A stretch of 64,000 nt of DNA from Parasponia andersonii (lineage: Eukaryota; Streptophyta; Magnoliopsida; Rosales; Cannabaceae), in the NCBI GenBank assembly GCA_002914805.1, contig JXTB01000065.1:709440-773439 (forward strand), in the 5' to 3' direction. Below, piece after piece: positions 1-13,100 of the stretch. Position numbers and translations under genes: made by a program. The notes under the pieces are model-generated. The model did no database searches and was not told the origin of the DNA. It saw only the letters and a list, made by a program, of their open reading frames with translations. How positions within the stretch are numbered: the first letter of the stretch is position 1; each line of letters opens with the position of its first letter.

Positions 1-571
1 TGGAGATCCCAAGAACTAGGTTCAAAGGGACAATCTAATTGTAAAGACTTAGTTGGATCACTGTGAGGGTTATTCTCCTGTGAGGGTATTACCCTCATGT
101 CTATTCCTGTGATAAAAAGCAGTGATGCCTGTAGGGAATAGGATAAGCAAAGACTTTTAATGATTCTTATGCGTCGAGAAATCGAGCGGAGTAGTGCGAG
201 TTACTCTTAACTAAGAAATCACCTATGTGAGAGAGAAGTGGGGCCGCTTTAAAGGGGAATTATGAGGGCTTAATTCCGTAGAAACTCTTGCAGAACCAAG
301 CAGAGATATTCAAGGCCAAAATGAACATAACCGTAAGAACTAGATTTGTTAAGAAAGATTCCTGTGTGAAGTATATTATTGTTTACATGAACGACAGAAC
401 AGTTCAAAGACATCGTGTCTACTGATCAGTCAGTAAAGTAAATATACTCTCACAAGGGAAGGTTCAAAGGGTAACACCTACCTATCCTATGCAGGTTTCA
501 TTCGTTGAACTCTATCACCTTGTTTAGATTCTGTAGTCTCTCTTTTTACAATTTCCATTCATGTAGGAGAT
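1..571 (+). mobile_element. 3' internal tail of a copia-type LTR retrotransposon
   Basis: No open frame is visible here. The block ends in a purine-rich tract (gtaggagat, about 563-571) directly followed by TGTTGG. That is the usual arrangement of polypurine tract and 3' LTR start in plant Ty1/copia elements. I infer that it is the untranslated stretch between the end of pol and the 3' LTR. The coding part would lie before the window begins. The copia assignment rests on the LTR ends and the tract, not on a protein. Confidence 0.6.
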
Positions 572-1638
572 TGTTGGAAAAATGGGTTAAGGAAATAATT
601 TGGGCTTGGCTTGGGCTTGGAAGCCCAAGTGGATTTTAAAGATTAAATTTGTTATAAAACCCATTTTCATAGACCATTTTGAAGCTAAAAATTGAGTAGG
701 ATCCACATCTTGTTGATGAAAGATCTTAGTGAATTCTTGTTCTCCTCTGCGAGAACATCGATTTCGTATATTCACACGCTCAAAATGGTACACGGATGAA
801 TAAGAAATTATTGCTCAAAAGTGCACCATTGAAATGGAAAATGAAAGGAAAATATTTAGTCCCACATTGGTGGGAAATGCATGGTGCAAGTGGTTTATAT
901 AGAACCTTGTTTTATGATGGTGGTAAGAATAACAACCACAGATGCTCTCTCAGGCGCGCACAGGAGGGGTGCAAATCTTCGGGATTGGGCCTGAATTTGC
1001 ATGGGCTCGTGTGTGCTCGCACCTGCGGATACGAATGCCGGGCCGAAACTTGGACCATAGTAAGCCCAACTTTTTGTTGTGGCCTAATATTTTTTTTCTT
1101 TCTATTATGAACCAGAATGAACGTTTTGGCACAGTTTAATGGAAAAAAAAAAAAAACGTTAGTAACAGAAGCCTTTCTGGTTTCTAGAAAACATTTAATG
1201 ACTGGAAAATATTTTGAGATTAATGAAAAATCTTTCTGGTTTTGCTACCAAGTCCCTCTTTGGAGACTATAAAAGGTGAGCTTCCTCTCCTCATTCCACA
1301 CACCAAAACAAAGAAACAGAAGCCTTCTTCTCTTTGCCATTCTCTCTCAAGTGTTCTTGAGTTCCTCAATTTTTTCTAGCTAGAGCTTTTCGAGTATCTA
1401 GAAATTTTGAGTTCAAACCTATCCAGTTCGTAGAGTGGAGGATTGGTACTTCACCTGCTGCTCTTCGTCGTTGTATCCTGGGAGACTGACGCTTGCAAAA
1501 TCCTCAAGCATTCTGATGGAGGGAGCGAATCAGTTTTAAGGACTCTGTGTGGAACACAGCCCTCGACGGTTAACAATCCTTTATTTTGAAGTGCTACCGA
1601 AATTCTACTCAAAGTTGGAGCATAATATTTTGGTAACA
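572..1638 (+). mobile_element. 3' LTR of copia-type retrotransposon
   Basis: The block begins TGTTGG just after a polypurine tract and ends GGTAACA, giving TGTT...AACA termini. It is about 1.07 kb long. A TATA box at 1268-1275 and a CT-rich leader follow in the order expected of the LTR promoter and the start of R. The next five bases (1639-1643, TTATT) are the candidate target duplication. Its partner would be upstream of the window. Small open frames inside the LTR are not genes. Confidence 0.7.
1268..1275 (+). promoter_or_regulatory. TATA box of the copia LTR
   Basis: TATAAAAG lies in the 3' third of the LTR, followed by a pyrimidine-rich leader with several CAC/CTC steps. It is the likely core promoter of the retroelement. 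In this 3' LTR copy it would direct transcription into the flanking hAT relic. Activity is inferred. Confidence 0.55.
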
Positions 1639-1654
1639 TTATTTATCGAAAAAA

Positions 1655-3850
1655 TTTATTATAAACGTTTGTAACCTTATATATTGTATGTTACAACTAG
1701 TCTGACAAAAAATAGAGATGTGCAATCAACAAGTGTGGATGTCAATCTTGCAAGACTTCTAGTAGATCCAAGATTAGGATTTCAATTTCGAAGTATCATC
1801 CTAATATTCGTGATCAAGTTCAAAAAATATATCTTCAAAAAGATCTTTATCAAAATTATGGCCATAATTTTCTATTCACTGAATATGGAAATAAATTTAA
1901 AAAATTTAAAATTTGTTTAGTTTAAGAAGTATCTTATTTGATAAGAATGTAGCACAGAAAAATATGTTATATTTTGCCTTTGTTGTTAGCTTTTTAAATC
2001 AAGTGTTGGAGATCAAACAAGTGATGATTGTTTTGTTGGAGAAGGATTTACAAGTTAGAAAATACCTTTGGAGATTTTTTATGATCATAAAGGAGGCTCT
2101 AGTAATCCCCCTTATTAAGCTTGGAAGAAATGTGAAGTCTTAACGAATAGAAGGTAATTATTCAAAATATTCCCTCAAAGCAATTAGAATAAGTTCGTAG
2201 TGCTCATCAAAAACATTTAAATATAATAATTAATTGTTTTTCAAGCAACCAAGGTAACTTTCTTAAGCTTTTACAATTTATAGCTGAACATAATGAGGAT
2301 ATCAAAGCTATTACGTTACAAAATGCTCCTGAGAACTTGAAATTAACATCATCTTATATTCAAAAGGCTATTGTAAGGGTGGCTACAACAATTGAATCAT
2401 TAATGTCACTATCAAAGACATTGGTGATACTTTATTTTCAATCCTAATTAATGAATCTTGTGATATTTCCATGAAAGAGCAAATGAATGTTGTATTTCAT
2501 TATTGATAAGTGTTAATTTTACACCTAAATGACAATTATTTTTCATGCTACTTTGTTAATTTTTTTGTTTATCTAAGGCTAATTTGCTTTATTTTTATGT
2601 TTCTAGGTGTTTATCTCTTAATGCTGCCATTGATAATCTTCTTTTTAAACACGAATTAAGTACATCTAAACCGCATGGACAAAATAAGTAATATCCAAGG
2701 TGAGTTAAGTAATCTAAAAACACTCATTTTGAAAGAAAATTCGTCTACTTTTTATGTGCATTGCTTTGCTCATTAATTAGAACCTCCTCTTGTAGTACAA
2801 CAAAGAACTATATTAAAGTAGCATTACTTTTTAGTTAGTAACTAGTGTGGTAAATATTGTTGGGACTTCCTAAAAGCATCGTGATATTCTTTGATAAAAG
2901 CAAGATGCCATAATATTTAAAGTACTTAAGAATTATGATATCTCAGGTAAACAAGGTTTTAATTAACAAAGTATTCTTAAAAGACTTAGTGATACTCGTT
3001 AGGGATCTTATTATGGTACTTTACTAAACTTGATTAATATGTTCTCTTCTATAATTTACATTCTTTAGATAATTGTAGATGATGGAATTAAATCTAATCA
3101 AAGATGTAAGTAATCTATTGGAATCAATGCTATCATTTAATTTCTTGTTTCCTTTATATTTGAGGATAACATTGTTGGGAATGATAAATAAATTATCAAA
3201 AGAATTACAAAAGAAAGATTAAGACATTATGAATACTAAGCATTTGGTCAAATTGTGTAAACAACGATGGCAAATGATGAGGAATGATGGATGAGATTCT
3301 TTTCTTGATCAAGTTTCTACTTCTTATGAAAAGTATAATATAAGTTGTTCCTAATATGGATGATATTTTTCTCGCTTAAGGTCAAATACAACGTAAAGGT
3401 CGGGATATACAAATTTTACATCACTTTCATACAAAACTATTTTGTTATATCATTGATATGCAACTTCAGGAGTTGAATAATTGCTTCCCTGAGATAAATA
3501 TAAACTTGCTTTTATATAACATGTTTATGTCCATGTGATATATTTTCAGTTTTTTTATAAGAAAATATTAATTCAATTTGTTGAGTATTATCCAAAGGAT
3601 TATTTTACCTTAGAACTTATAGAACTTGATAATCAACTTGAAATATATATAATTGATATGCGTTCTAGTGAGAAATTCAATAGATTGAAAAGTATTGGTA
3701 ATCTTGTATAAAAAATAGTTGAGACAAGAAGACACAGTATTTATGCTCTTGTTTATCAACTCGAAATATGGGCATCAATTCTACTAGTTGCCACTGAATC
3801 ATTGATCAATAGATAAATAGAAATTACTTGTTTACATTGAAAAAGAGATC
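1655..3850 (+). pseudogene. hAT-type transposase pseudogene (TTF zinc finger / DUF4371 family)
   Basis: Shifting between plus-strand frames recovers the collinear landmarks of the plant hAT family usually named 'TTF-type zinc finger protein with HAT dimerisation domain'. They are VDVNLARLLVDPR and HPNIRDQVQKIYLQKD near 1740-1840, LAEHNEDIKAITLQNAPENL near 2280-2340, IGDTLFSILINESCDISMKE near 2420-2480, YVHCFAH near 2755-2775, and a region near 3730-3800 resembling the LVYQL...VATES dimerisation block. Frameshifts and stops occur between nearly all of them, so no functional transposase is encoded. The copia LTR lies immediately upstream, so the two are neighbours and possibly nested. The family call is from recognised motifs; the borders are approximate. 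Confidence 0.75.
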
Positions 3851-4668
3851 TTTAATTATAATGATAATAAACTCAATGTAATATGCTTTAAGGAATGAAA
3901 ATACATCGAGTACAATTATAATACTTATTATTGTTTGAATTATAATTATAGCCCATAAGAATATTTTGCAAAACTTTTTAAAACTTACTGTCAAAACTCA
4001 CTTTCAAAAGGTCTATCTCACCTAATTTTTTCTTAATCTAGTGTATTAAACACTAAACTTAATTTAAATACTTTACCGTAACTAAACCATGATAGATTCG
4101 AGTACTTCATTAAGAACAATTAGAATACAACCAAATTCAGCCCTTTAAATACCAAATCAAATTCACGAAATATGGTAAATATCTATGAAATAATTAAAAT
4201 TTTCATTCTTTTTTGGTGGAAATAGAAGAATATTATCAAGTTGTATGGTGATAGAATTAAGGGCAATGCTATGGGACACCATGTATTAAAATGTCGCGAT
4301 ATTATCTATTTTTTAAAATGTCAACATGGATATTAGAGGAAAAATATTTTTTCTCGTGTATTCGTAAAAATATCAGTAAAATATTGATAATATTATGGAA
4401 ATGTCGAGATCGACAAATTTTCGATAAAAAAATAAGCTAATAATGAGATATTTACGGATAATATCGAGACAATATTAATGACATTTTGAAATATCAACAA
4501 AAATATCATTTTTTCCAAGCTTTTCAAAAAAAAAAAAAGAAAAAAAAAACAACAACAACAAAGATAGTAAAAATAAAATCATAGTTTCCCTTCCATAATA
4601 TGTGAGCAAAATATTTGAACTACTGTTTTTTTTAATTAAAATCACTGCAACGCTTGAAAGAAGATATC

Positions 4669-6100
4669 TGTAACAATCCGACTTTTTTTAAGACTGACAG
4701 TTATATATGTTCATAACTTTTTTTTTAAGTCATAAACTTGGACTATGAAAATTCATGAATTTTTATTTATTTATATAGCCTTCTCAAGATAATTAACCAA
4801 TTATTCCAAACATCATACTAAGAAATTTAGACAAACCATTGAAGAAAACGTTATATTTTTTTCTGTGGTTTAAATAATATGCAACTAAAAAGGCTTCCAA
4901 GTGAAGAAGGAGTCACAAGCAGACCTCTTAAATCCAAAGCTCTCCTTAGATAAGTTTAAATCTTTTTGACAAAGTCCATTACTCTTACATTTATTCAAAT
5001 CAAAATATTAGATACTAAAAAAGTATTTATTTAAGAATGTTTAATTATTGAAAATATGTTTCAAAATAGTATATGATATTCTGTAAAAGGATATTTAAAT
5101 AAAATTGGTCATATTGTATATAGCGAAATAATTACTTAATCTTATGGGCATAATTAATCTTAAAATTAACATTTCATATTTAAATTTATCGTCTCGATAT
5201 TAACTTAAGAAAACATAAGACTTAATCTTACATATTTAACTAAGTTATCTTATTTAAAGTGAAGGAAATATATACGAAATTTATTGTGGAGGTATCCCAA
5301 GGCTCGTGCCAACCATTCATCTCCACCTCGATTCTGGTCAACCCATTATTTGAAATAAAGATTGTTTACTTTTGATACCTATAACAGGGGCATTAACACT
5401 ACGTGAGCTTTCGTTCAGCAATTATAATTCAACTCACAAAATATTTCATATGAATAGCATTTTATGAAGTTCAATTTTTACGTCTTTATGTTATCTTTTA
5501 ACTTATATTTTATGGAGTAATCTTTTATCACATATGTTATCTTAAAATCTTTTATCTTTCTTATGAACCCTTGAGTACGTACTGAGTGCACACTTACCGA
5601 TTGGGAATCAAGGGAGCAACTCAACTAAAACACTAAGGATCATCAATTTAACATATTTTCCTCAGGAATTCTCACCTAGTAGAAGTCGGTCTTATCTTCC
5701 TTTAGGAATCTTCACCTAGTGGAGGTTGGTACGACATCTTTATATTCTTATCTTTTTCTTAGTCTCCTCTTTAATATAAACGGTTGTATTATATTTTAAA
5801 CTCGAACTTTATATTTCATGTTCTTGATACTTCCTTTAATTGAAGTATATCTATCAAGTTATGAACAATATTGTAAAGTAAATTTGTCTCATCTTAATAT
5901 CATAAGAGGCATGTATATTCATAGGCACATATACAAGCCAAACAAACATCTCTTATATAAGCAAAATATCATATTTAATCATCTCAAATATATTTTTTTG
6001 GGAATATAATATACTTTTAAAACTATCTATGTCATAGGTGAGATTGTACTTACCTTAAATCCTTAGAAAATGTTCTTCGTGCTTACAATGAAATACCATA
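4669..6100 (+). mobile_element. Possible decayed LTR of chromovirus type
   Basis: The block begins TGTAACAATCCGAC, close to the start of many plant chromovirus LTRs (TGTAAC..CCCGA). Around 5290-5640 it has less AT-rich stretches unlike the neighbouring DNA, including a segment containing the words caggggcattaacac and gagtgcacacttaccga. I could not find the matching CA end or a target duplication. The right border is therefore arbitrary and the assignment weak. Confidence 0.3.
5659..5730 (+). repeat. Imperfect direct repeat of about 32 bp
   Basis: Two copies of an aggaatYcTcacctagtRgA-type segment (5659-5690 and 5699-5730) are separated by eight bases. They lie inside the possible LTR remnant. 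Confidence 0.7.
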
Positions 6101-7618
6101 TACTTAACCTTGTTGCAACCACGTGCCTCTTCTTTATCCTTTTTATTTATTATTCATATATCAACATTCATTTTATATGTCAACATATGCTATCATTAAT
6201 CATGTGAAACTTATTTTACGTGTTTGAAAACATCTACAACATAAATCCTAAAATAATATTTCACATTAAAATTCTAGAATTTTGGTGTGTAATGCATAAT
6301 TAAAGAATTCCACATTATAGTACATAATTCTATTCATTCTAAAAATTTACATGAATCCATTTGAAATAAAAATAAATCTAAGGATTAAGGTTTAGAATTT
6401 AGAAACAATACTTATTACCATTTTTTTCCCAACTTAAAATTTATAACAAAATTGTTAAAGCTGTGATTAAATGAAAATCATTGAATTTTTGGAAATATTT
6501 TATAAATCAAACAAACTCAAAATCTTAAAATCACATCATTAATATATTATAACCTATGTACAATATTTGGAAATTCTAAAATAGAACATTTTATAGTAAT
6601 TTAATCACTTGTAGTTTTACCTTAGAATTTATTTCAGTATTTTGAAATATTGAAATATTGTGTATTCCAAAAATTATAATTAATTTTATAGACATCAAAA
6701 AAATTATGAAACTTTCCGAAAATGATCTTAACATATTATGAACTTGTATTTAAAGTTTCAATCAAAAATAAAAAATTTTGCCCTTTGAAATCGTAGAACC
6801 AAATATATAAAATCTGTTTTACAGCCTTTCTTAGCTAACGACTAATTTGTATAAAATGATTTTTATAAAATTATGGGAGTAGGGTATAAAATTGAAACTT
6901 TCCAAAAATTAAGTATATGTGTAGAAATAATTTACAAAATAATTTCAGACTTTAATAAGATTTCTAACTCTATTTATCATAGATTAATTTTAAACCTAAA
7001 TACAATAAAACATATAAATTTTGAAAAACTAAGAGTTCTAAGAATTATCTTTTTTTTCTTGAATCTTGAAAAACTCTAAGAGGAATCTCTTGAAATCATA
7101 ATGGATAAATAGAAACTTTGAGAGAGAGATGGAAGAAAATAATTTAAGAAACTTGATTGTGTTTGCAAAAGAATGTCTTATTTATAGGCTAATTATGTAC
7201 ATAAAATATAATTCAAATTTAATTCAAAAAATATTAATAATAATCATCATTTATCTAACTTTTTTTTTTAATTTGTTATCTTTTCATCATGTAATTAAAT
7301 TAATTTTATTAACCTAACAATGCATCATCCACTTAAAAAAAATAATACATTATTTTATCATATTTACATTTAATATCCATAAAATCTACATAATGGATAT
7401 ATCATTCAAATAACTAATGTATGATTACATAACTTACCTAATTTTTGTTTTGTTTTCTAATGTAATTAATAAATTTCTTTTATTTTAATGGTTATAATAT
7501 ATAGATAAAATATGTTAATGGTCTTTTACATCATTTTCTATTCTTATAAGTGATTTGATGAATGTATATGTATATTATTAAAATATGTTAATTGCTATAC
7601 CATTAATTCCTTTTTTAC

Positions 7619-7626
<8 letters not shown>

Positions 7627-7659
<33 letters not shown>
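7627..7659. repeat. (TA)n microsatellite
   Basis: Uninterrupted TA dinucleotide run of about 33 bases. Confidence 0.95.
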
Positions 7660-7661
<2 letters not shown>

Positions 7662-8326
7662 CTTGTGACTATTTAACTTATTATTTGGGCTTGAAATACT
7701 TATTTCAACTTAGGTTCTCCTATTACTTATTGGGTCAAGATAAATGATATTGGGCTAAAGGATTAAAACCCAATGATTATTACAAATAAGAATACTAACA
7801 ATTTCAAATGATTATTGAACTCAAACAATTTAGGACCCAATAGTAAACATAATTAACTAAGCCTACTTATTAACAACAATAGCTATATGTTGTAAAATAA
7901 TTTATATTTGAAATTAGGCACATAGTTCAACTTGGCTTTTATGTGTGTATTTCACTGCAACATATTCATGAAATTTATTAGTGTATTACTACTCAATTTC
8001 TATGATCATATAAATTAAATATACATAATAAGATTTTAGACAAGAAAATGAATTATAATAAATTCATTCTTGAAAAGAATAAACTAATATTAAAATATCA
8101 TGATAAGCAATAATTATTAAACTAATTTTACAAGTATAGGATTTTCTCAAGATTTACAATATCAATTAATATATATCTATATAATAATCCTCAAAACTAC
8201 TCAAGCAGTATAACTTAGAAATATATTGTCTAAACTAAAACGAGAATATTTTTTATGATTTTGAGTCTCCTAGAAATACTTTTTGGTATTAAATAAACTA
8301 AAAATGTTTACATCATCAGTAATTTT

Positions 8327-9045
8327 TAGAGATGTTAATTTCACTGAATGGGGTAGTACACCGTGGTACACCGACCCGAATAGGATGAATTTGACCATTA
8401 TAAATAGTGCGGGACACAAAATGGAGATTCTCCGTTTAATATTTCGTGGGGCAAGGTAGGCTTTGGATTGAGTACTCATACCGACTCCGTCCCGATTATT
8501 TATAAGTTTGTTTCTATTTTTCTTATATAATAATAATTCAATTAGATTTTTTAATTCTAATAATATATAGTTGTATACTAATATTATTTAAGCTTAAATA
8601 TTTGGGATTGTGTTAGCTTTTTAAATGCATGATATGCTATGTGATTTTTGTATTAAATATTTTATACTTGACAACTCTAACATGCTAAAGCTTTCTTTGA
8701 ATATGTTTTTTAGTTATTTAGGACTTTTATTAAATTTTAATTCAAATGGATTTGAGTTAAAATTGAATTTTTTAACGAAGTTAACGTTAATTTAGATTTT
8801 TTTTTTTTTGATGTATTTAGACTTTTAAAAGATTTGAGCCAACATAAGATTGTTTATTAATTGAAGATGACGATTTCAAATGAGAATCCCAATATACCAA
8901 TGGAAAAACCGATTCCCAATGGGAATTTCCCGAAGTCACCCTGCACTAAATTAAATGATGAATAATGCAGGGATAGTAGAGTCAAATAAGAACAGGGACA
9001 GGAACGGTAAATACAAAACCAGTCATGTCCTCGTTGACATCCCTA
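8327..9045. mobile_element. Non-autonomous hAT element with perfect 8-bp target duplication
   Basis: The element starts TAGAGATGTTAA and ends TTGACATCCCTA, giving a 12-bp terminal inverted repeat TAGRGATGTYAA. It is flanked on both sides by the identical 8-bp sequence GTAATTTT (8319-8326 and 9046-9053). Eight-base duplications and TAGGG-like ends are hallmarks of the hAT superfamily. The 719-bp interior has no transposase frame; its single 69-codon frame is incidental. The subterminal part is richer in G and C than its surroundings. Mobilisation would have needed a transposase from elsewhere. Confidence 0.88.
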
Positions 9046-9242
9046 GTAATTTTTAATTATTTTTATTATACTATAGAACTAGTTATAAATTATAAGATAT
9101 AATACGAAATACGAAATATATTCAATAAACTAGTGTGATTTAAAATTGTTCTATGAAACAAAATTTTATCATTTTTCCTACATACACATTATACTGTCAT
9201 ATACATAAAATATTAAACTTTTTGAATAAAAATTAGTGTAAA

Positions 9243-9692
9243 TTATGTAAATTTTGTGTTGTAAGATAAATTTCGATAATTTCTCAAATCTTTAATATCG
9301 ACATTATCAATAAAAGTAAACCTCACGTCAACACTAATATCGGCATTTTCATCCTTGTGACACACTACGATTGCCCAACACTGCATAAGATATAATTTTA
9401 GTATTAGGTGATTATATCTCACATGAGTCCTACATGATGTACAATTATAGTCTGCTGATAAATAGTGTGGAGTACCAATGGTGCCCCTTTGCAATACTCT
9501 AAAGTATTCTAGTCGAGGAACAAAACGCAAACCAAGTGGAAGTTTGGTCGAGTAAAATACTTCCATTTTATCAACGAAAATTAACAAGTATACCACGTAA
9601 CCTATGGAACTGAAGGTAGAGTACAATTTTAAGTCATCTGATAACATATTATAAGGAGAAATAATAGCAAGCAGCTTACATTGCAATGACAT
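9243..9692 (-). CDS. Unrecognised 149-codon open frame
   Basis: An ATG-to-stop frame of 149 codons, unusually long for this AT-rich DNA. It is about 500 bp downstream of the myosin stop codon on the same strand. The protein is rich in Leu, Tyr, Val and Ile with scattered Cys. I see no domain, signal peptide or repeat. It could be chance, part of a very long myosin 3' UTR, or an eroded gene fragment. Confidence 0.15.
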   Translation of the reverse strand: MSLQCKLLAIISPYNMLSDDLKLYSTFSSIGYVVYLLIFVDKMEVFYSTKLPLGLRFVPRLEYFRVLQRGTIGTPHYLSADYNCTSCRTHVRYNHLILKLYLMQCWAIVVCHKDENADISVDVRFTFIDNVDIKDLRNYRNLSYNTKFT

Positions 9693-10192
9693 CTCAATAC
9701 AACCAAGTAAACTGGCTCATACTTCATGCAGCTTCACAGATCTAGGAATTGGTTTGTCCCTCTCAAAGGGCTATGCAAAAGAAAACGGAAAGAGAACCAG
9801 AACTATTCATCAACCGTGGCAAAGGAATAAGCACTCGACGACATTTCATCTTTGAACGCACTGTTACTATTACAGCAAAGAAATCACAGGTCGATTTAGA
9901 GCTCGCACTATAATTTTAAAAATGATATACATACTGAAATAGCTACCTGTAGTGCACCAAATTGTTGTTTGTAACAACAAAACTATTGTCACAACCTCTG
10001 TGCAACAACCGTGACCATAAACATAAGGGGCTAACAAAAACAATGTGGGAAGTGACAACTAGGCCAATTACAGATAATAAATTTTGTAATCCTTCTTTCC
10101 AAACTCACTTTCTTCATCTTTCCGAAAGAAACTTCATTTCCCAGATGTAGATAATAAAAAATGGCTGCTTCCAATCACAGTTATTCTGGTTT
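9693..10192 (-). other. Putative 3' UTR and downstream flank of the myosin gene
   Basis: The stretch follows the myosin stop codon (10193-10195) and is less AT-rich than the DNA beyond it. That fits a transcribed 3' UTR. I could not place a convincing polyadenylation signal, so its end is unknown. Confidence 0.4.
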
Positions 10193-13100
10193 TCAATTCA
10201 TCCTGGTGCTGTTCCTCCTTGTCCACCACTTCTTTTTCACTCGGTCAATTGCACCTTCTTCATTTCCAAGCTTGTGTAGAATGACCTTTGTTTCCCTGAG
10301 TCTTGCCCCATAATCTTTCTTCCAAGCTTCGAACATGTGCTTTAATCTTCTCAGCTCTTTGTCAGGATTTAGACTTGCATCAACCTGACCAGATTTAACC
10401 TCCACCAAGAACTTGGCATCGTCGCCAAAAACTTGACTCCTCTGCTCAAATTCTTCGGCCAAGCGGCTTATAACACTTAAACCTGCTCCCATTGGTCTTA
10501 GCCCATTGCTCTCTTGGCCTTTATGATTACTACCTGTGTCCCAACTGTACTCTCGTTCATCACTAGCATTGACTGAGGCATCGGAATTTCTCTCTGAATC
10601 ATCGATTGCTAGACTCTTCTTGGCAATTGAGAGGCTTGACTGTAAGGATCTCATTTGTTTTTGCCATACTTCTTCCATGGATTTCATCTTCAGTTCATAC
10701 TCCGACCACCGACTCTCGTACTGTTGGAGACGTTGATGGAGGATGTCATTCTCCTCTTCCTTCTCCCGCAAAGCAGCCTCAGCCTTTAGAACACGGCGTT
10801 GCAATTCAGCTAGCACAGACGCTTTTACTAGCACTTCATCCGACTCATTTGCCTGCATGAACGATGTAGAAATGATGTGTTGTATTAAGTCAAATTAATG
10901 GCAAGCTCAATTCAAAAAACCATTATAAAAGCAAATATAATATTTACTGCAGTGAAGGGGGGAATATAACAGTCCGAAAGATGTCTAAAATTTTAAATTA
11001 CAGATTTTGCCAATACACGATAATTTTCTATGCATCCGTTTATCACGCTAAAAAAGTTCACTCCATACTTCTTTTTTTTTTTTCCTGGACTCCTCACAAA
11101 CACAAGTAGAGATTGTGAAATACAACTTCAATATAAGTAACATATGGAACTTCATCTCACTTCGTGTGAAAAAAACATAAAAATTTAGCATAATAACTCA
11201 AAATGGAAAAGCCATAGTGAGGATCCATTATAAGAAAACAATATAATGGAGGTCTACCTTTGTACTAGTAAGTTTCAACAATCCAATATCACCAGAGTAT
11301 CTTCTAACCAACCAGCCACGAATAGCTGCAAAAGTTCAGAGAAATTATGAAAAGTATATCATAAGTTGATATCAAGGTGGGGGTTTAGAAGGTAGATTGC
11401 ACTCAAAGGCTGGCAAAGAGCGCAAGGATTAAAGAGCTTTTACTTGCATTGTGCTAAACAGTGGTTTTAATTTAACCCAATAAATCCTTGTAGAGGTTCC
11501 CCTTTCTTGTATACAGATTTTCTTACATTCAACCTTGATTTTTTCCAGTTTTCCAGATTTGTATAAGACAATTGACATTCTAAATTCAGGCTGAAAATAA
11601 ATTGGAATTGGAATTGATCATAATCATCCCAAATCAAAGCACTATATAGTTTCTCGCCAAAAGTTACTTCTCCCTTCCTAAGGTGGAGATTCGCATTCAC
11701 CCGGTTTCAAAAATATTTGGTGTTTCATATATTTAAGAGGTACTTCTCCATTCATCAGGTGGAGATATGCACTCAACCCTTTTACAAAATATTTGAAGTT
11801 CAGTATATTTCTGTCATTTGAATACGAGGGAAGACTAACAAAATAAATAACCAGAGCAAAGAGTCAACATACATCAGAGACCATGCAGTTTAGACTTCAG
11901 CAGCAAAAATGAACATACCTGATTGTATCACGACTGATGCATCATGAATACTCTTCATATTCTTGCAGGCAACCCTGCTTTTGATCTTTCTTTGTATGAT
12001 AACAGCGGCCCTACACCTCTGTATTAGGACTTCATATTCCCTTCTAGCTTTCTCTCCCCGTACAACTGTATAAAAGATTAAATTTGTCTTAATATAAGTC
12101 CTTGACTTTTCCTCTTAGTCAAAAAGAAACAGTTATCCATAAAAGAAAAACCAATAGATGATACTATACATGATTGAAGTGTGGTTATTCCTCTTCGAAG
12201 CTCCTTCAGATAACAGCGAGCTTGGTGCCCTCTAAAGCAGCTTTGAACACGTAGAACACCATGAAGAGTACGGTTTCTTGTGTCCTCAAGCACCCCAATC
12301 TGCATGAATTATACTCAACATTTAAAATCACTAAGAAGTAAGGCACATTGAGGATATGCAACCATTTACCGAACATAAACAAAACTTCATGACACTAATA
12401 ATACGCAAAAAATTGAAGAGACTAAATTTTTTTTGCTCTAGAAGAAAATTCAATAAGCAAAATAATAGATGGTCAATAAGCAAAATATTGATCAAGATAC
12501 TAAATTAAATTCAAAATTATCAAAACTTCTCATAATTTTCAATTTGATAGGTCCTATTTAAGGAGTGCATAAAATACTAGATAGCCAAAAAATCACAATT
12601 TTCAAGTCATACAAAACTTAAATTTTTTTTCCTTCGTCTTCAAGAAAAGGCAAAGTTTCCAAATTACCTGGCCGGTTCGGAAAAACAATTTTGTGTAGCC
12701 AACTTGATACATCTCAGGTAAAATATTGAACTGGTGAAGAATTGCAACAGAAACACTAAGCGGATCCTGAGATGCGACGTTCTCCAGCAGAAGAAAACCA
12801 TATCTAATATAATTCAATACATACACCCCAACCCCAAAAGGAGGCAGGAAAAACAAGTTATATACTGTGCTTAGCACAAGATGTAAAAGGTAAAAGTCAA
12901 ACATATGAAAGCATTTTGTATTACCTTCTCGAAAATTTCTGGTGTGACATTCTTGTAGGAAAACCAGATCTTGATATTCGAACCACTTCTAAAACTCCAC
13001 AACATCTAAGCTGCTGCAGCACAAGTTCTTGCTCATATACTCCAGGAGACTGAAGATTGTTTGGCTTAATACAGCGTATGAAATGTGGGGTGGTATTTTC

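Larger units (their letters stand above)
3851..8326. other. AT-rich DNA without recognisable genes
   Basis: Long runs of A and T, many stops in all frames, and no protein motif that I recognise. The open frames of 60-70 codons at 5818, 6873 and 7129 are hydrophobic or lysine-rich products of base composition. Separate entries cover the LTR-like start at 4669, the 5659 repeat pair and the (TA)n tract. Confidence 0.6.
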
